Position numbers and translations under genes: made by a program
Part shown: piece after piece, positions 1-13,459 of the stretch
Position numbering within the stretch: position 1 is the first letter of the stretch
How the letters are laid out: the number at the start of each line of letters is the position of its first letter
From: Ceratorhiza oryzae-sativae
Lineage: Eukaryota; Basidiomycota; Agaricomycetes; Cantharellales; Ceratobasidiaceae
Direction: 5' to 3'
Length of the DNA: 64,000 bases
Assembly (NCBI GenBank): GCA_030998015.1
Contig: JARWMV010000232.1
Coordinates: 1,674,001-1,738,000 of the forward strand
Notes under the pieces: generated by a model
The model's input: the letters and a program-made list of their open reading frames with translations, nothing else
Told to the model about the DNA's origin: nothing
Databases searched by the model: none

Positions 1-1285
1 GTTGAACACGAGGCGCGAGATACAGATCGAGTAGACGGTCAAATCGTTCACTTGCGAATTGAGGATACGCAGGGACCAGACGCAGCGCGTTGTATTTTTG
101 TGGAAGAAAATTGCGTTCTCGGTCTTGCTTTTCTGTTTGGTTGAATTCCTTGGTTTCCTCTTCGGTAGGCAGGTATTCCTCGGGCGGGTTGTACGATTCG
201 GCGGTGGTTGGGAGTGCGGGTTTGGGCGCGGGAAGAGGCGCAGGATGATCCGAGGCGGGTGTGGCCCACAAATTGTAGAAACGTGGGGCCGATTCAGCTG
301 TAGTAGGCTTTCGAGGGATGATACGGCCAGCTCGAATGGCGCGGACAATCTTCATCACCTATATTCCAAGCATTTAGTCAAGTCTTGCAAGTGATTTACA
401 AGCCTAGGGGGCTCACCTTTTGCTTCTCCCATTTACTCGGCACGAATCGTCGTTTGGGCTCTGGTTTAGCACTCAGAGGCATAATTTCCTCTTTCCCTTT
501 GCCTGTAAACCACTCTACGGTCGGTTCGTATGGATCATAGCTAGCATCGGGATTCTCGCCCTGCTGCAGCCTGCGAATGATGTCAAGTTCTTCCGCCGTA
601 AGCTGGGTGTCCTGCATCGTTGATTTGTCCAGAGCAGATGTCCACGACGTAGGATCCTCGACGGTCGATAGGAACTTGTCGAGCTCGTCTCCGCGAGCGG
701 GTCGGAGGACCTTTTTGCCGTCAATGGTGTAGCCTATATGAGGCATATCATCGTACCAATGAGCAGGAATGTTGCCTATTCGATTCGGGTCCTTCGAGAA
801 ATATTAAGATGTAATTAGCATTCGTAAATCATGGCGCACTCACATCTTCAGTCGACGAGTCCGAGTCGTAGTCCGGTTCAATGGGGTTGTATATTCGTTT
901 TGGCTGACCTGTAATGTCGGATGTGACAAGCTTCCCGTCCAGCGGAATGGCATTCGTAGATCTCCCAGACTCGGATTCGCTACTCGACTCTTCCTCCTCG
1001 ACGTCTGGCTCGTCCTCGTCGTTCTCATCCTCGTCCTCGTCTTCACTAGAGCTCGCTGGATCAATTTCTGGGAATGTTCTACATCGCGTCGTCGCTGTCA
1101 TCACCGGCATCACTCTCTGCCTCGCCGTCGCTTGGCATATCGAGACCAGCTCCTAGTTGGTCGTCCTCATTGCTCTCTGCCTCTGCTATCTCCTTTCGCT
1201 TCCTAGACTTCGGATTCCCAGCCCCGTTGGTATCTTTGGGTTTTGAATGTGTCGTCGAACCGTTGACTTTCTGCTTAGCCGCCAT
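1..1285 (-). CDS. ERB1: Ribosome biogenesis protein Erb1/BOP1, N-terminal part (cut by window edge)
   Basis: Erb1 (human BOP1) is a nucleolar WD40 protein of the PeBoW complex (Erb1-Nop7-Ytm1), needed for 27S pre-rRNA processing and 60S assembly. The start is ATG at 1283-1285 (MAAKQK). A basic patch and then a long Asp/Glu/Ser-rich acidic stretch follow, as is usual at the Erb1 N-terminus. The BOP1NT domain is then read across three exons, with the diagnostic WYDDMPHIGYTIDGKKVL stretch near 720-780, PTVEWFTGKGKEEIMP near 480-530, and RAIRAGRIIPRKP near 330-360. Introns are short GT-AG. The C-terminal WD40 propeller lies left of base 1 and is not visible. No frameshift was noticed. It is divergent from ARP4 with only about 130 bp between the two ATGs. 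Family assignment is confident; the gene is partial only because of the window edge. Confidence 0.93.
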
Positions 1286-1413
1286 AAGTTAGGAGAAACC
1301 AGGTCGAGGTAAAGAAATGGGGAGGCGAACCAAAATCTTTAGATTAGCGCCGAGTGGCTGTGTTGGCCATCGGTGTTTACGCTCTTGGTCGAAGACTCGC
1401 CGTCGACCTCGAG
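1286..1413. promoter_or_regulatory. Short divergent promoter between ERB1 and ARP4
   Basis: The 128 bp between the two opposing start codons must hold both core promoters or leaders. No TATA box or well-known motif stands out. The region is called from gene arrangement only. Confidence 0.5.
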
Positions 1414-3157
1414 ATGGTAGCATACGGAGGAGGTAAGTGTCCGCAGTGCTGTCGCGGGGAACAAAGTGCTGAGGATACCAGACGAGGTCTCCGCGCTCGT
1501 TCTAGACATTGGCACGTCGACGACGCGCGCTGGCTACGCAGGCGACGACGTACCCAAAGCGGTCTTCCCGACCACATTCGGCTACACCACGCACTACAGC
1601 CCTCCCGAAGGCGCCGACCCAAGCGATGAAGAAGCTGCCAAGGTAAACAAGGAAGTAAGGATTCATTTGGGGACGAGGGTGTCAGTCTGTGGCGCGAAGG
1701 CATGGAGGTGGGCAATCCACTTCAGAATGGGATAGGTGAGCTTGGTCTGTAGCCATGTACTCGGTAGGCTTATGGCCATGAAACTGGATAGTGTACGATT
1801 GGACGCCGATCCCTGCCATTATCAACCATGCGATTACAAGGTCTTTACGCTGTGATGCTTCGGAACATCCTATCCTCGTTACCGAACCCGCATGGAATAC
1901 CCAGGCGAACAGGGAGAGAATGGCGGAGATCTTGTTTGAGGAGTTTAATGTCCCAGCGTTCTACATTGCGAACAATGGTGTTCTTAGCGCGTAGGTCTTG
2001 TTAGTTGTTGGAGTTTTTTTCCTGGGGCTGAAAGTCAAACGCGCTAGATTTGCTGCAGGTAAAGGCACGGCGCTTGTCATTGATATTGGCAAGTCCGTAG
2101 CCAGTGTTGTGCCAGTCTCGGATGGATTCGTACTTCGAAAAGGTACGCTCAACGTGGCAATCTTTTACCGGGCTTAACTGAATAAATTGTACTAGGCATT
2201 GCGCAGTCTCCCCTTCCTCCCCTCGCTCAAACTACGGCTTTCACCATCCTCTCGACCGGTAACCCTAACAATGGGCGACCCGGCGCAGCCCTTACGCCTC
2301 ACCAACTTATCGCAAACAAGAAGGTAGGTTATTATCTTACGAACTCTACGTCCGCAAGTTTACGGTTTTCATAACAGCCGGTTGACTTGAACGCCCCACC
2401 CAATTTTACCCCTCGCCTCGAGCGCCAAAAAGGAACTACATCAACCTGGCTCTCGTGGGCTGAAAACCGTGAAGTCGAAGAGTGGTCAAATGGCTGCGTT
2501 GGAGTGCTGGACCAAGGGTGGAATGATCAGTCAGTATACTCTTTGGTTTTGAACCAGCCAAGGTTCTTACTACGACTCTTTTTAGACATGCTGCAATGCG
2601 CCCAGCCCGCCACTACGAATTCCCCACTGGATTCAACTCTGTGTTTTCGAGCGAGCGGTTTGTGCCTGGAGAAGTATACTTTAGCCACCACCACCTCGGG
2701 GTGCGTCTTCGTTTTACTACTGTCCTCAGCGCACAGCATTAACACGTCGATTCTGAAGCAGAACACGCCCCAACTACCCCCCACACTACCCATGCTCATA
2801 TCTGCCTGCTTGAATGCGACCGAGCCAGATCTTCGACCCGCGCTTCTCAACAACGTCGTCCTCACTGGTGGGAATTCGCTGATCCCCGGCATGGCGGACC
2901 GAATTAATAATGAGCTGATGAGGCTCGCTGGAGGAATACACGTGAGTTCGTCCACACCGTGTAACCGTGCCTTTTGCTCATAGCGGAGTTAGTCTAAACT
3001 CAAAATTCACGCTCCCGGTAACCCTGCCGAACGACGCTTTGCACCATGGCTTGGAGGAAGTATTCTCGCCAGTCTTGGCACTTTCCACCAATTGTGGATC
3101 AGCAGGGAAGAATGGAAGGAGCATGGCCCGAATATTGTTTCACAGAGATGTAAATAG
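1414..3157 (+). CDS. ARP4: Actin-related protein Arp4 (BAF53-like)
   Basis: Arp4 is the nuclear actin-related protein shared by NuA4, SWR1 and INO80, where it pairs with actin and binds nucleosomes. Exon 1 is a 19-nt stub (MVAYGG plus one base). Exon 2 begins at 1482 and restores [17 protein letters not shown], the Arp4-type start followed by the actin phosphate-1 loop ([15 protein letters not shown]). Further signs are [29 protein letters not shown], the phosphate-2 region ALVIDIG, and near the end [11 protein letters not shown]. The C-terminus reads [19 protein letters not shown] and then REEWKEHG, stopping at 3155-3157. The gene has many short GT-AG introns. Length is compatible with fungal Arp4 (about 450-500 aa). 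The alternative of actin or another Arp is unlikely given the [12 protein letters not shown] start and the long insertions. Confidence 0.92.
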
Positions 3158-3387
3158 CCGTTTTTTTGTTGTTTTATGTACGCTATCTGCAGTCTATCAT
3201 ATCTATGATTCTGTGTGTGTTCACGGATTAGATATCCCGTTCTCATTGGTCTTTTATGGTTTCAAAATAATATACAACAGATAACACGTAAAGAATCGCC
3301 CAAATTCTCCGCGTTATTTTGAGGCATAATTCGCTGCTAATATGCGCATCATTTGGAGGATACGCGCCGACGAGCTCCCGCGACAAA

Positions 3388-6300
3388 CTATTTCTTCCCT
3401 GAGAGTAACATGTTCCTAAAGTCGTCCTGGTTTTTCGTGGCTGCCGATGACGCCTCCCCTCCCGATTGAACAAATTGCGTAGCCTGGGGCTTTGCGGCAC
3501 CCAACCCTGTCTTTTTGCTCCCGAGCCCAGCACGAGGTCTCGATCCAGCCGCGCGTGGTACAAACGACGCACTGGCCGTAGCTTTCGCTGAGCCGGCGGC
3601 CGATTCTTCTGCGATTTCGAGCTGCGCTCCATTAAACATAATGGGCTCAGTCAGAAGCAATAGTCGCCCAACATCCTGTTATCACGATATTAGCCGCGAA
3701 GAATTACTGTTAGCGAGAAACTTCACATACAGCCCCATTCTTAAGCTCCACAACGGCCTCGCCTTTGTCTCCTATAACCTGAACACCCACCACCGGTGCC
3801 AACTTTTCAAACGTTTGTTGGAGTAGCCCATCACTAGCCTCGGGCGGCACCTTTCGGACGCGCAGGCTGCGAGACCGGATTTCAGCTTTGCGCGATAGCC
3901 CGGCGGATTCGTCGATTCTGGATTGTTAAAGCATGATCGCATTTTGAACAAAGTGGAGAAGCAATAAGAACCTACTTGTGCCGGGCATGTACGCGGGGGT
4001 CTGCTAGAGTCACCGCAATACGACGTTTCTTGAGCTCGTGATTGTTCATACTGAGCGCTTGCGATGCCGAGGACTACAACAATGAGCATTCGGCTAGTCA
4101 GCGGGCTCTATGACTTACTTCTTGTTCGAACTCGATAAACGCATATCCCTTGGCGTGGCCGTCATTATCAGTCGCAATCCTAATCTCCTTGATAGCACCA
4201 AACTATGGTCCGCGTGTTGGTAAAATGTCAGCCATAACCTTGACTGGAGGGAAACCTACCTGTCCAAATAATTGCTGGAGGTCTTCTTTCGTACTAAACT
4301 TGGATAACCCTGCGATATACACCTCGCGTTGATCTGCGCCTGCGTCGGTCCGTTCCTTTTTACGCTCGGGGTTGGAGATGTATACGCTCATAGGTTGGCC
4401 GGGTTCAAGCTCTTTCCCGTGGAGGCTTAATGCGGCTTCCGCAGCCGCCTAAGCAATGGTCAATAAATGTTTATCTCAAAGTCAGAGTTATTACCGGAGA
4501 TATGTATTGCAAGTAGCAAAACCGGCGCGTCACTTTGAACTTTTTGCTTGGCCAGCGAACGTCCAAGATCTTGCCAAACTGGGTATATGCGACAGTTAGT
4601 GCTATTCGATTGATCGGACAACATACACACTGGAGAGAACATCCGCCGTATCTCTGCGTCGTCGGTGCTTTCCAGGAAGTTGGTGATGTACAATGTTGAC
4701 TTCCAGGCGAGGTGTACGTTGATTTCTGCACCATCAACCCGTTTCTTGTCTTTTGTAAGGGCCGCCGGGACGCTCTCCTGACAAAAGCATGCGGTCAACA
4801 CTTTGTATAGATTAATAGGGTAACACTTACTCGATCCGCGAACTCCACTGTTACCACAGGCTGATCGTCAGCCTGTAGGAATTTAATTTCCCGGATCTCT
4901 CCACACTAAAAATACAATTGAATGGTCAGCGCATAATTTTGGTGGGTATGTATTGCGTACATCGCGGAACAGTTGGTTGATTTCGGCTTCTCCGCTGCTT
5001 GCCGGCATGTCTGTAACAAAGACGGTACTATTCTCTCGATCGCTGTGCTGAGGCTTCAGGTAAACCGTTATAGTTAACATTGAATGAAACGCACCGCTTG
5101 AGAGTTGTAGTGTCTAAAATTGGGGCATTTATCAAATCTAGTTGTGAAACCATATATTTGGCAACTCACCGGCCTTAGTTTTCTTCTTGGTTGGTTCAGG
5201 ATCAACCCGTCGTGTGACTGAACTTTCAGCTTTCCGCTTGCGATTATCCGCAGATGCATTATCAACCTCCATGGCATTCTCGTCCACAACGGGGGCGGCC
5301 GGCTCTTCCGCATTTGTCTCTACTGGGGCGGTGATCTCGCCATTGTTGTTGGCATTCGCGGCAGCATAGGCCTCAGCAGCTTTCATCGCCTCCTACTTGA
5401 CGCGATGAGCGAACACCGAACCCCATGTGCAACTGCATTAAACAAACCTTCTGTCGCTTCTTCATAACAAGTACTTGATGTTTGTCGACAAGCTCTTGTG
5501 CTTCCGCTAGACTTGATTCGTCGCCATACATGTGCTCAAATAGAATCCAACTATCCCAAACCTGCTCTGGCCAATCCAAAGGTCGACTGGCACCGCGTTT
5601 ATATACTTCTCGGGCTTGAGCAATTTCGTCTCGTTGGCTGAAATTTGATTTTCAGTCTGAGTGAATCTGAGACAACGTTCAAGAAAGACTTGCACTAGAT
5701 CTGATGCTCGAAGAGCGCACGCAAGATAGCTTTTGTTGTAGTGCTCTTCGGTCGACTTCCACATGTCGGTGACCAGCTCGCCAAAATCGGCACCACGAAT
5801 AAACTTGGTATACTGAGTTTACAATGCGTTAGCGGGCTAAAACATAATTGCTCAGTAGCATACTGCTGTGGCCAAATATTGCTCGAGCCTTAGCCGAGGG
5901 TCGCCTTCAGTCGAGGCTATATAGTCATGGTCTATGTATAAGCCACCTTCCACACCGGTTTGGTAGACTGACCTTGTCTAACAGCGTCAATGCACTTGGG
6001 TAAGGTGGTGACGAGTGCTCCAAATACAGTCTCGTCTGTCTTCAAGTCAATCTGACATAACCGATGGAGCTACGTGGATACTTGCCTACTTCATCTTCCG
6101 ATTGTAGGCGCTGCCTAAACGCGTCTGCGCTTGCAAGCCCTATTTCAACAAACGAGTCGCTATTGGAAGGCTTCAATTTGAGCAAATCAATGGCCTTATC
6201 GGTAAGAGCTAGCGCATATAATTAACGTCACCGCAAAAATAAGCCACGGGATATTACCATCTACTGAAACGACAGCTTCTGCGATATCGCCGTCCCTAGA

Positions 6301-7645
6301 TTTACTCTTAAAAGGCCTTTTTAGGACTCAGTCGTTCAAAGCCATCATTTGTCCACTCACTGCTGATAGAATACGTGCGGCCCAAATAGCCGGCGAGAAA
6401 GGAGTGCTTCGCGCAGCTCGTTCCAGTACAATCGCTTCTGTCGCCTGGATGTTTGCGATATCCTCCTCAACTTCTGCATCGTCCATGCCTTCGTCGTGCC
6501 CCCTTGGCCGTTTGCCACGCTTGTTCTTCGCATTGGCTCGCATCTCAGCACTCTTTTTCTGATATGTCGACGAAAATTAGTAGTTTCAAATAAATGGCAG
6601 AAGGTGAGACGGTACTCACGACGGCTTTGTGCAACCCAGACCAGAATGCCTGCAGTGTCTCCTCTCCTCCAGGTTCCAATCGCCTCCGAGCGGTTTCTGC
6701 AATCGCCCTCTCATACAAGGGAATGAGGAACGTCGGATCGGGCCGCCTCCACTCATAATCAATATATTGAGAGTAAACAGCTGGCGAGTCTTCTGCTTGT
6801 TGTAAGGACATTTCCCATCGTTCTCTCCAGTTATATCTCTTCTGAGGATCACCCTTCGCTTTGTTCGCAGCAATTAGAACCTCCTCATAATTCGCATCGG
6901 GTAGGTATGTCGAGATAAATGTAGAGTATTCCTGAAGCGCGGCATCCAACTCAGAATGAGGTGTATGTAGCCGGGACAATAGGATCGTTTGCACGCGCTG
7001 AAGCTCTTCGTCCGTCGGTTGGGTCGTCGCCAGGTAGTCCATCTCCCATGAGAGCCATTGCTCCCATAGTTGGTGGCCCTTTGTAATGTGAACTGAGCCC
7101 TTTGCAACCAACCCCCTCAGTAGCTCGCGAGTTGTATCGCGGGTCAAAAACGCTCGAACTTCCTCGTTGGGTGCTCCAGCCGAGTCTATGATAAAGCGCA
7201 TGTGTTTAAGTAGAATCGGAATTGCTGTTGGATTACATGGGTCAATCAAGCGCGCCCTGTGTCTCATTCGATTCAACTTACACAGGTAGTCTGCCTCTGC
7301 ACGTTCAAACACGCTTATAATTTGAACGACGCTCTCCAAATTTAATGTACCACTTGATGAGATTTTGTGATCAATAATGGGTAGCCACACGTCTACCGTT
7401 GGATTTTAGGGGAGCTAATAAGGATAGAAGAGGTGCAACAAACCGTCTGAAGCGGCCCAGGTCTCTACCATCATCTCTCGTGCAGCGATAGCTTGCTCTT
7501 CCATTCCAGGAAGTGAACTCGCAAGCCTGATGTGTTCGTATTGTTTGGCGAGGTCATAAGGGTTGGATTGAAGTGCGGTAAGAACCGAAGAGAGCTCCTC
7601 GAGCACTGCGCCTTCATCTTTTGTGTCTTCTTCCATCGCCGACAT
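3388..7645 (-). CDS. U6 snRNP recycling factor Prp24/SART3 (HAT repeats plus RRMs)
   Basis: SART3/Prp24 anneals U6 with U4 snRNA and recycles the snRNPs in the nucleus. Reading leftward from ATG 7643-7645 (MSAMEEDTKDEG), the N-terminal half is helical HAT repeats (WLPIIDHK, YNWRERWEMSL, YSQYIDYEWRRPD, PLYERAIAETARRRL). A basic NLS-like stretch follows (KNKRGKRPRG, about 6500-6540). Several RRM domains lie between about 4090 and 5080, with RNP-like segments STVFVTDMP, STLYITNFL, EVYIAGLSKF and GYAFIEFE. The last residues, DDFRNMLLSGKK, match the Lsm-interaction motif found at the C-terminus of Prp24 and SART3, which fixes the identity. The gene has about a dozen short introns. HAT plus RRM architecture is the SART3 form; budding yeast Prp24 lacks the HAT half. 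It is divergent from ARL1. Confidence 0.9.
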
Positions 7646-7820
7646 CCCGAGTTGGGTTCAGGTATGTCGAGGTTAACGGCACCCACTCCAAATTGCCAAT
7701 GTGTGGATCAAATAGTTTCGTAATCGACAAGCGCCGAGCTGGATCGAGTGTGAAGGCAACTCACCTCCTCTCCCCACTCTCCTTTTACGACTCTATCTCT
7801 CCGACGACTAGCCGTCTCCA
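7646..7820. promoter_or_regulatory. Short divergent promoter between PRP24/SART3 and ARL1
   Basis: There are 175 bp between opposing ATGs. A pyrimidine-rich run (about 7760-7800) precedes the ARL1 ATG. No named motif was recognised. Confidence 0.45.
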
Positions 7821-8712
7821 ATGGGTGTAACATTATCCTCAATATTTACTTCGCTTTCTTCCCTCGCTTCCTGGGGCAAGGAAAAAGACGTCCGCATCCT
7901 TATGGTCGGGTTGGTGCCGCTCCACCTTCTTTTCGCCGCTAATAGTAACGCGTTTACTGCTTATAGACTTGATAGTGCTGGCAAGACCACCATTTTGTAC
8001 CGCCTACAGGTATAGTCGTCCATGGACCCTGTTTGTAAGCGCAGTATCTGAGCAACCAGCTCCTAGATAGGAGAAGTCGTCTCGACAATTCCCAGTAAGC
8101 GTCCATTATTTCTAGTATAGCGCAGTGCTGATGCTCATTGCAGCCATCGGATTCAACGTCGAAAGTGTCACCTACAAAAATATCAAGTTCCAAGTGTGGG
8201 ATCTTGGCGGTGGGTGTTGCTTACTCATGGATTCGAGTCTCGGGCATTGAAAAGTTCCACTTTGATTCATCACCCAGGCCAGTCTAGCATTCGGTAAGTC
8301 TCCAAGTTGATAGTTCCAATTTGACACCCCATGCTTATTCTGGGTATCTAGACCATACTGGCGATGCTACTATGCAAACACACATGCTATCATCTACGTT
8401 ATAGATTCGTCGGATCAAGATAGGCTGCAAACTTCAAGAGCGAACTTTTGACGATGTTGGCCGAAGATGAGCTGAAGGGTGTACCGGTGCTGGTCTTTGC
8501 AAATAAACAGGTGCGTGCAATTGTGTAGAAAATTCAGCGATGTTCATTATTGCTTGCAGGACATGCCCGGAGCTCTCAAACCTGGAGAGATTTCGGACCG
8601 CCTTGGGTTGGCAGGAGCTGAAAAGAGCAGAGAATGGAGTGTCCGAGGCAGCTGCGCCACGAAAGGAGAAGGTCTTGAGGAAGGCCTCGATTGGTTTGTC
8701 CGTCCATCTTAG
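7821..8712 (+). CDS. ARL1: ARF-like GTPase Arl1, with one apparent single-base deletion
   Basis: Arl1 is a small Golgi GTPase that recruits GRIP-domain golgins. Exons are 7821-7909, 7967-8009, 8067-8094, 8144-8209, 8278-8293 (16 nt), 8352-8510 and 8560-8712. The protein starts MGVTLSSIF with an N-myristoylation glycine. It has the P-loop GLDSAGKTT, switch I TIPTIGFN, switch II WDLGGQ and the guanine motif NKQD. The exons sum to 554 nt, one short of a multiple of three. The reading frame breaks at about 8440-8443, where family alignment expects one more base before the codons for [13 protein letters not shown]; as written, a stop appears at 8449-8451. Splicing cannot fix this, so a sequencing indel is the simplest explanation. 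With the base restored the length is about 184 aa, normal for Arl1. The C-terminal residues after WF are less conserved. Confidence 0.88.
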
Positions 8713-9052
8713 TCATGATGCGTTTGCTGAGGACTCTCCAGGCTGGTAGCTACTATCCAGAATAAATGAGCTGTATCACTTTTTGCCAGTTGCCCACACA
8801 TTTCAGTATCGTTGAGTATCATAGTGTAGCACTCCGTTGTTCAGTATTGCCTTAGTCGGACCTCTTGTTGTTTAATTAATTACACTTTACGGCTTTTATA
8901 CCTTTGCCCCCTGCAATTCTTCCTGTTGCGTAACCAAGCGATAGACTGCAGCTCTACTTGGCCAAGAACACAGAATATATCACGTGTCATAAGAAATAAG
9001 GCCAAACTCGGTGGCTTTCTCTGGCTGACCCCACCCATTTGGTGTAGGATCA

Positions 9053-9750
9053 ATGTCAGCAGTAGGCACACATACTAATAGCTCTGGGTCTGGACTCCTG
9101 AAACGACGTAGCCGTCGGTCCACATCTGCCTCTCATTCGATCAACAATTCGGAAGAACCCACTTCGCCTTCATCTCCAGTCGCTGCTTATCCTCCGTTGT
9201 TGGTGCCTGAAGATGAGCTTCCTACTGGGTCTGCCCCCGAGTTTTACGGATTCGTCGCCTGGCTAGCTACGGGTATTCTATGGTTTGTATATCTGCTATG
9301 GGCGCTGTTACCGGACAAAGCGATACGCGCCGTTGGAATTACATGGTACCCAAGTCGGTGAGTTGTTGCGCTATTCATAAGTTTTGCGTACAATACGATT
9401 GGACCACTAATAAAATCACAGGGAATGGGCGCTTCTAATACCCTCTTATGCCGTTTTCCTGGCGTTGCTGACCTATTTTACCTACTTTGCCTTGGCGATC
9501 TATGCAACACCGTCGTACTCGGAACTCAAAACAATAACAGGTGAGTATATTGTCGACTATTGCTACCAAGATGCCATCACTAACATTCAACCTAGACCGT
9601 CACTCTCACCCGCGCGTCGACATGTTTCAAATAGCGCGGTCCGAAGCACCTCTCCACATCGAAGAGCCCGTGCCTCAAGCGTATGACCTGCCAATTGGGT
9701 TTGTAAACCAGGTTCTGTACGGTAAACGACGCAAAAGACAAGAATCATAA
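9053..9750 (+). CDS. PIG-P / Gpi19, subunit of GPI-GlcNAc transferase
   Basis: PIG-P (yeast Gpi19) is a small ER membrane subunit of the GPI-N-acetylglucosaminyltransferase, which adds GlcNAc to phosphatidylinositol as the first step of GPI-anchor synthesis. Three exons (9053-9357, 9422-9540, 9596-9750) give 192 aa with intact splice sites and frame. After a Ser-rich cytosolic N-terminus comes the family signature EFYGFVAWLATGILWFVYLL (first membrane segment), then LLPDKAIRAVGITWYPSREW, then a second membrane segment (SYAVFLALLTYFTYFALAIY). A basic C-terminus follows (GKRRKRQES). The two-TM hairpin with this spacing is characteristic of PIG-P. The gene runs in the same direction as ARL1, 340 bp downstream. 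Confidence 0.92.
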
Positions 9751-10225
9751 TGCTATTCCGTACTTTTGCTCCGGCGGTCCGCTCTTCAGCCGCTAAAGTT
9801 CGGCAGAACTGAACGAGATCAAACGACAATTCATTTAGCCGCGACGTCAGGTGTCCTAACTCATTAACCCAAAGCAGCATGTGTTCGCCTATTTGGTGGA
9901 TTGGTAAGTTGCACTCAACCCGCTCGTATCGCTATTCCCGTGTGGAGAGGTTCCTTTCGACGTAATCATGCAGCCGAACTAAACTCCATGGGGCTGCTAC
10001 AGTCCAGGACATATCCTAAGCGGCCTATCTTCTTTGAACGCCGTCACTACCAGATGCCAAATGACCGTTTGGGAAATTTTCCCGAAGTTAGAAGTCCCTC
10101 TCAGCACGCAGCAGCCTGCTTCATCTTCCGGCGGACCGCACTTTTATGTAGACTGTACCGATGTACTTAAAACATCTTGTGAAATATCCTCTGGCCCACA
10201 CTGGATTCAACCCCGCTCGGCCAGC
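9751..10225. other. Intergenic region between PIG-P and the GH43 gene
   Basis: The 475 bp hold the PIG-P 3' end and the GH43 upstream region. An open stretch reads in frame into the GH43 start from about 10034, but it resembles no known domain, and the signal peptide begins only at 10226, so it is taken as leader. Nothing else was recognised. Confidence 0.4.
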
Positions 10226-11868
<1,643 letters not shown>

Positions 11869-12422
11869 AGGCTTGGCTCGGGTTCCAGACGCCCTGCAGT
11901 GACTTGACTGAGAACCCGAATGTGCCCGTGTATATATATATGCGCAATTGGCTCGTGCTGTCCGGTCCGTTAAATATAGTTTGTGTCAATCATGAATGTG
12001 TGTTGATGTGTCCGGGCCGCCCTGCCGTGGCTGTCTTTGAGTTCGTGACCTCCGGTTTGCGCCTTGGGGAGCTCCCGATGAGGCCCGACGTTGGGCGGGA
12101 CTAACGATCGGAAGTCTCGTCCGTCGGGCGAGATCGATTCGGACATATTTCCGCTAGGATTGTGGGATAATTTATTCGAATATAAATTGAAAAATTTGGG
12201 GCGCAGCTACCGGGCATAAAGACGATACAACCTGACAGAGATGCGCATTTCAGGCGTAGGAGTGAGGTGGGAAATGATAGACATGAATTTGAAATTTGGC
12301 CAGTTCCCACGGATGCGAGATTGGATGTGGAGATTGGGTGTGAAACCGGCCGAGACTCAAAAGGCAGCGAGTCGCACACTGGAGCTGTACTTTTCCCTTG
12401 CTCTCTACTTCTATCTATCAAC
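11869..12422. promoter_or_regulatory. Upstream region of the aldolase gene, with CT-rich tract next to the start
   Basis: The 554 bp hold the GH43 3' end and the aldolase promoter. The last 40 bp before the ATG (about 12385-12422) are strongly pyrimidine-rich (runs such as CTTTTCCCTTGCTCTCT). Such tracts are common just upstream of highly expressed fungal glycolytic genes. No clear TATA box was assigned. Confidence 0.5.
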
Positions 12423-13427
12423 ATGGGTGTTCTCGACGTTGTTCCCGTGCGTACGCCGCCGCTCCTGCTCATGCCCAGCTCATCCTTGGCTTCCATTTAG
12501 GCGGGTGTCTTGACTGGCGACCAGGTCCGCAAGTTGTTCGAGTATGCCAAGGAGCACAACGTGAGTCGTTCGTGTTGATAGTAGCGCGTATGCTGACGAC
12601 CGTTGTAGTTTGCCATCCCGGTGAGTATCCTGATAAACAGGCAGAACGTCCATAGCTCAGTCGTAAAATGCGCTTTGACAATAGGCCGTGGTAAGTAGCC
12701 TCAGCTAGGATGAGTGGGGCATTGGTCTGAATCTGGAATATGCTAGAACGTCACCTCTTCGTCGACCGCTAATGCCGTTCTCGAAGCCGCCCGGTGAGCA
12801 CGTGAACCAAAAGGAGCACGGAGCTTGGGCTAAGACTGAGCATGTAGTGACATCAAGGCTCCTATCATCCTCCAGGCCTCTCAGGGTGGCTCTGCCTACT
12901 TTGCCGGCAAGGGGTTGGCCAACGGCAACCAAGAGGCCTCTATCCTCGGTGCCATTGCCGCTGCTCACCACATCCGAACCGTCGCAAAGGCCTATGGGGT
13001 GTAAGTCGGGCTGGGGGAGATATTTCACATGTAGGATGCTTACATGATAATTCCGGCATATAGTCCCGTCGTCTTGCACACGGACCACTGCGCGCACAAG
13101 CTGCTCCCGTGGTTCGATGGCATGCTCGAGGCCGACGAGGCTTACTTCAAGGAGCACGGCGAGCCCTTGTTCTCTTCGCACATGTTGGACTTGTCCGAGG
13201 AGCCCAAGGAGGAGAACATTGCGACTTGCGTCAAGTACTTTACTCGCATGGCCAAGATGGGCCAGTGGCTCGAGATGGAGATCGGTATCACCGGTGGCGA
13301 GGAGGACGGTGTTGACAACACCGGTGTCGACAATGCGGCGCTCTATACCCAGCCCGAGGATATCTACGACGTTTACCAGGCGCTGTCCAAGATCAGCCCC
13401 AACTTTAGCATTGCGGCAGCCTTTGGC

Positions 13428-13459
<32 letters not shown>

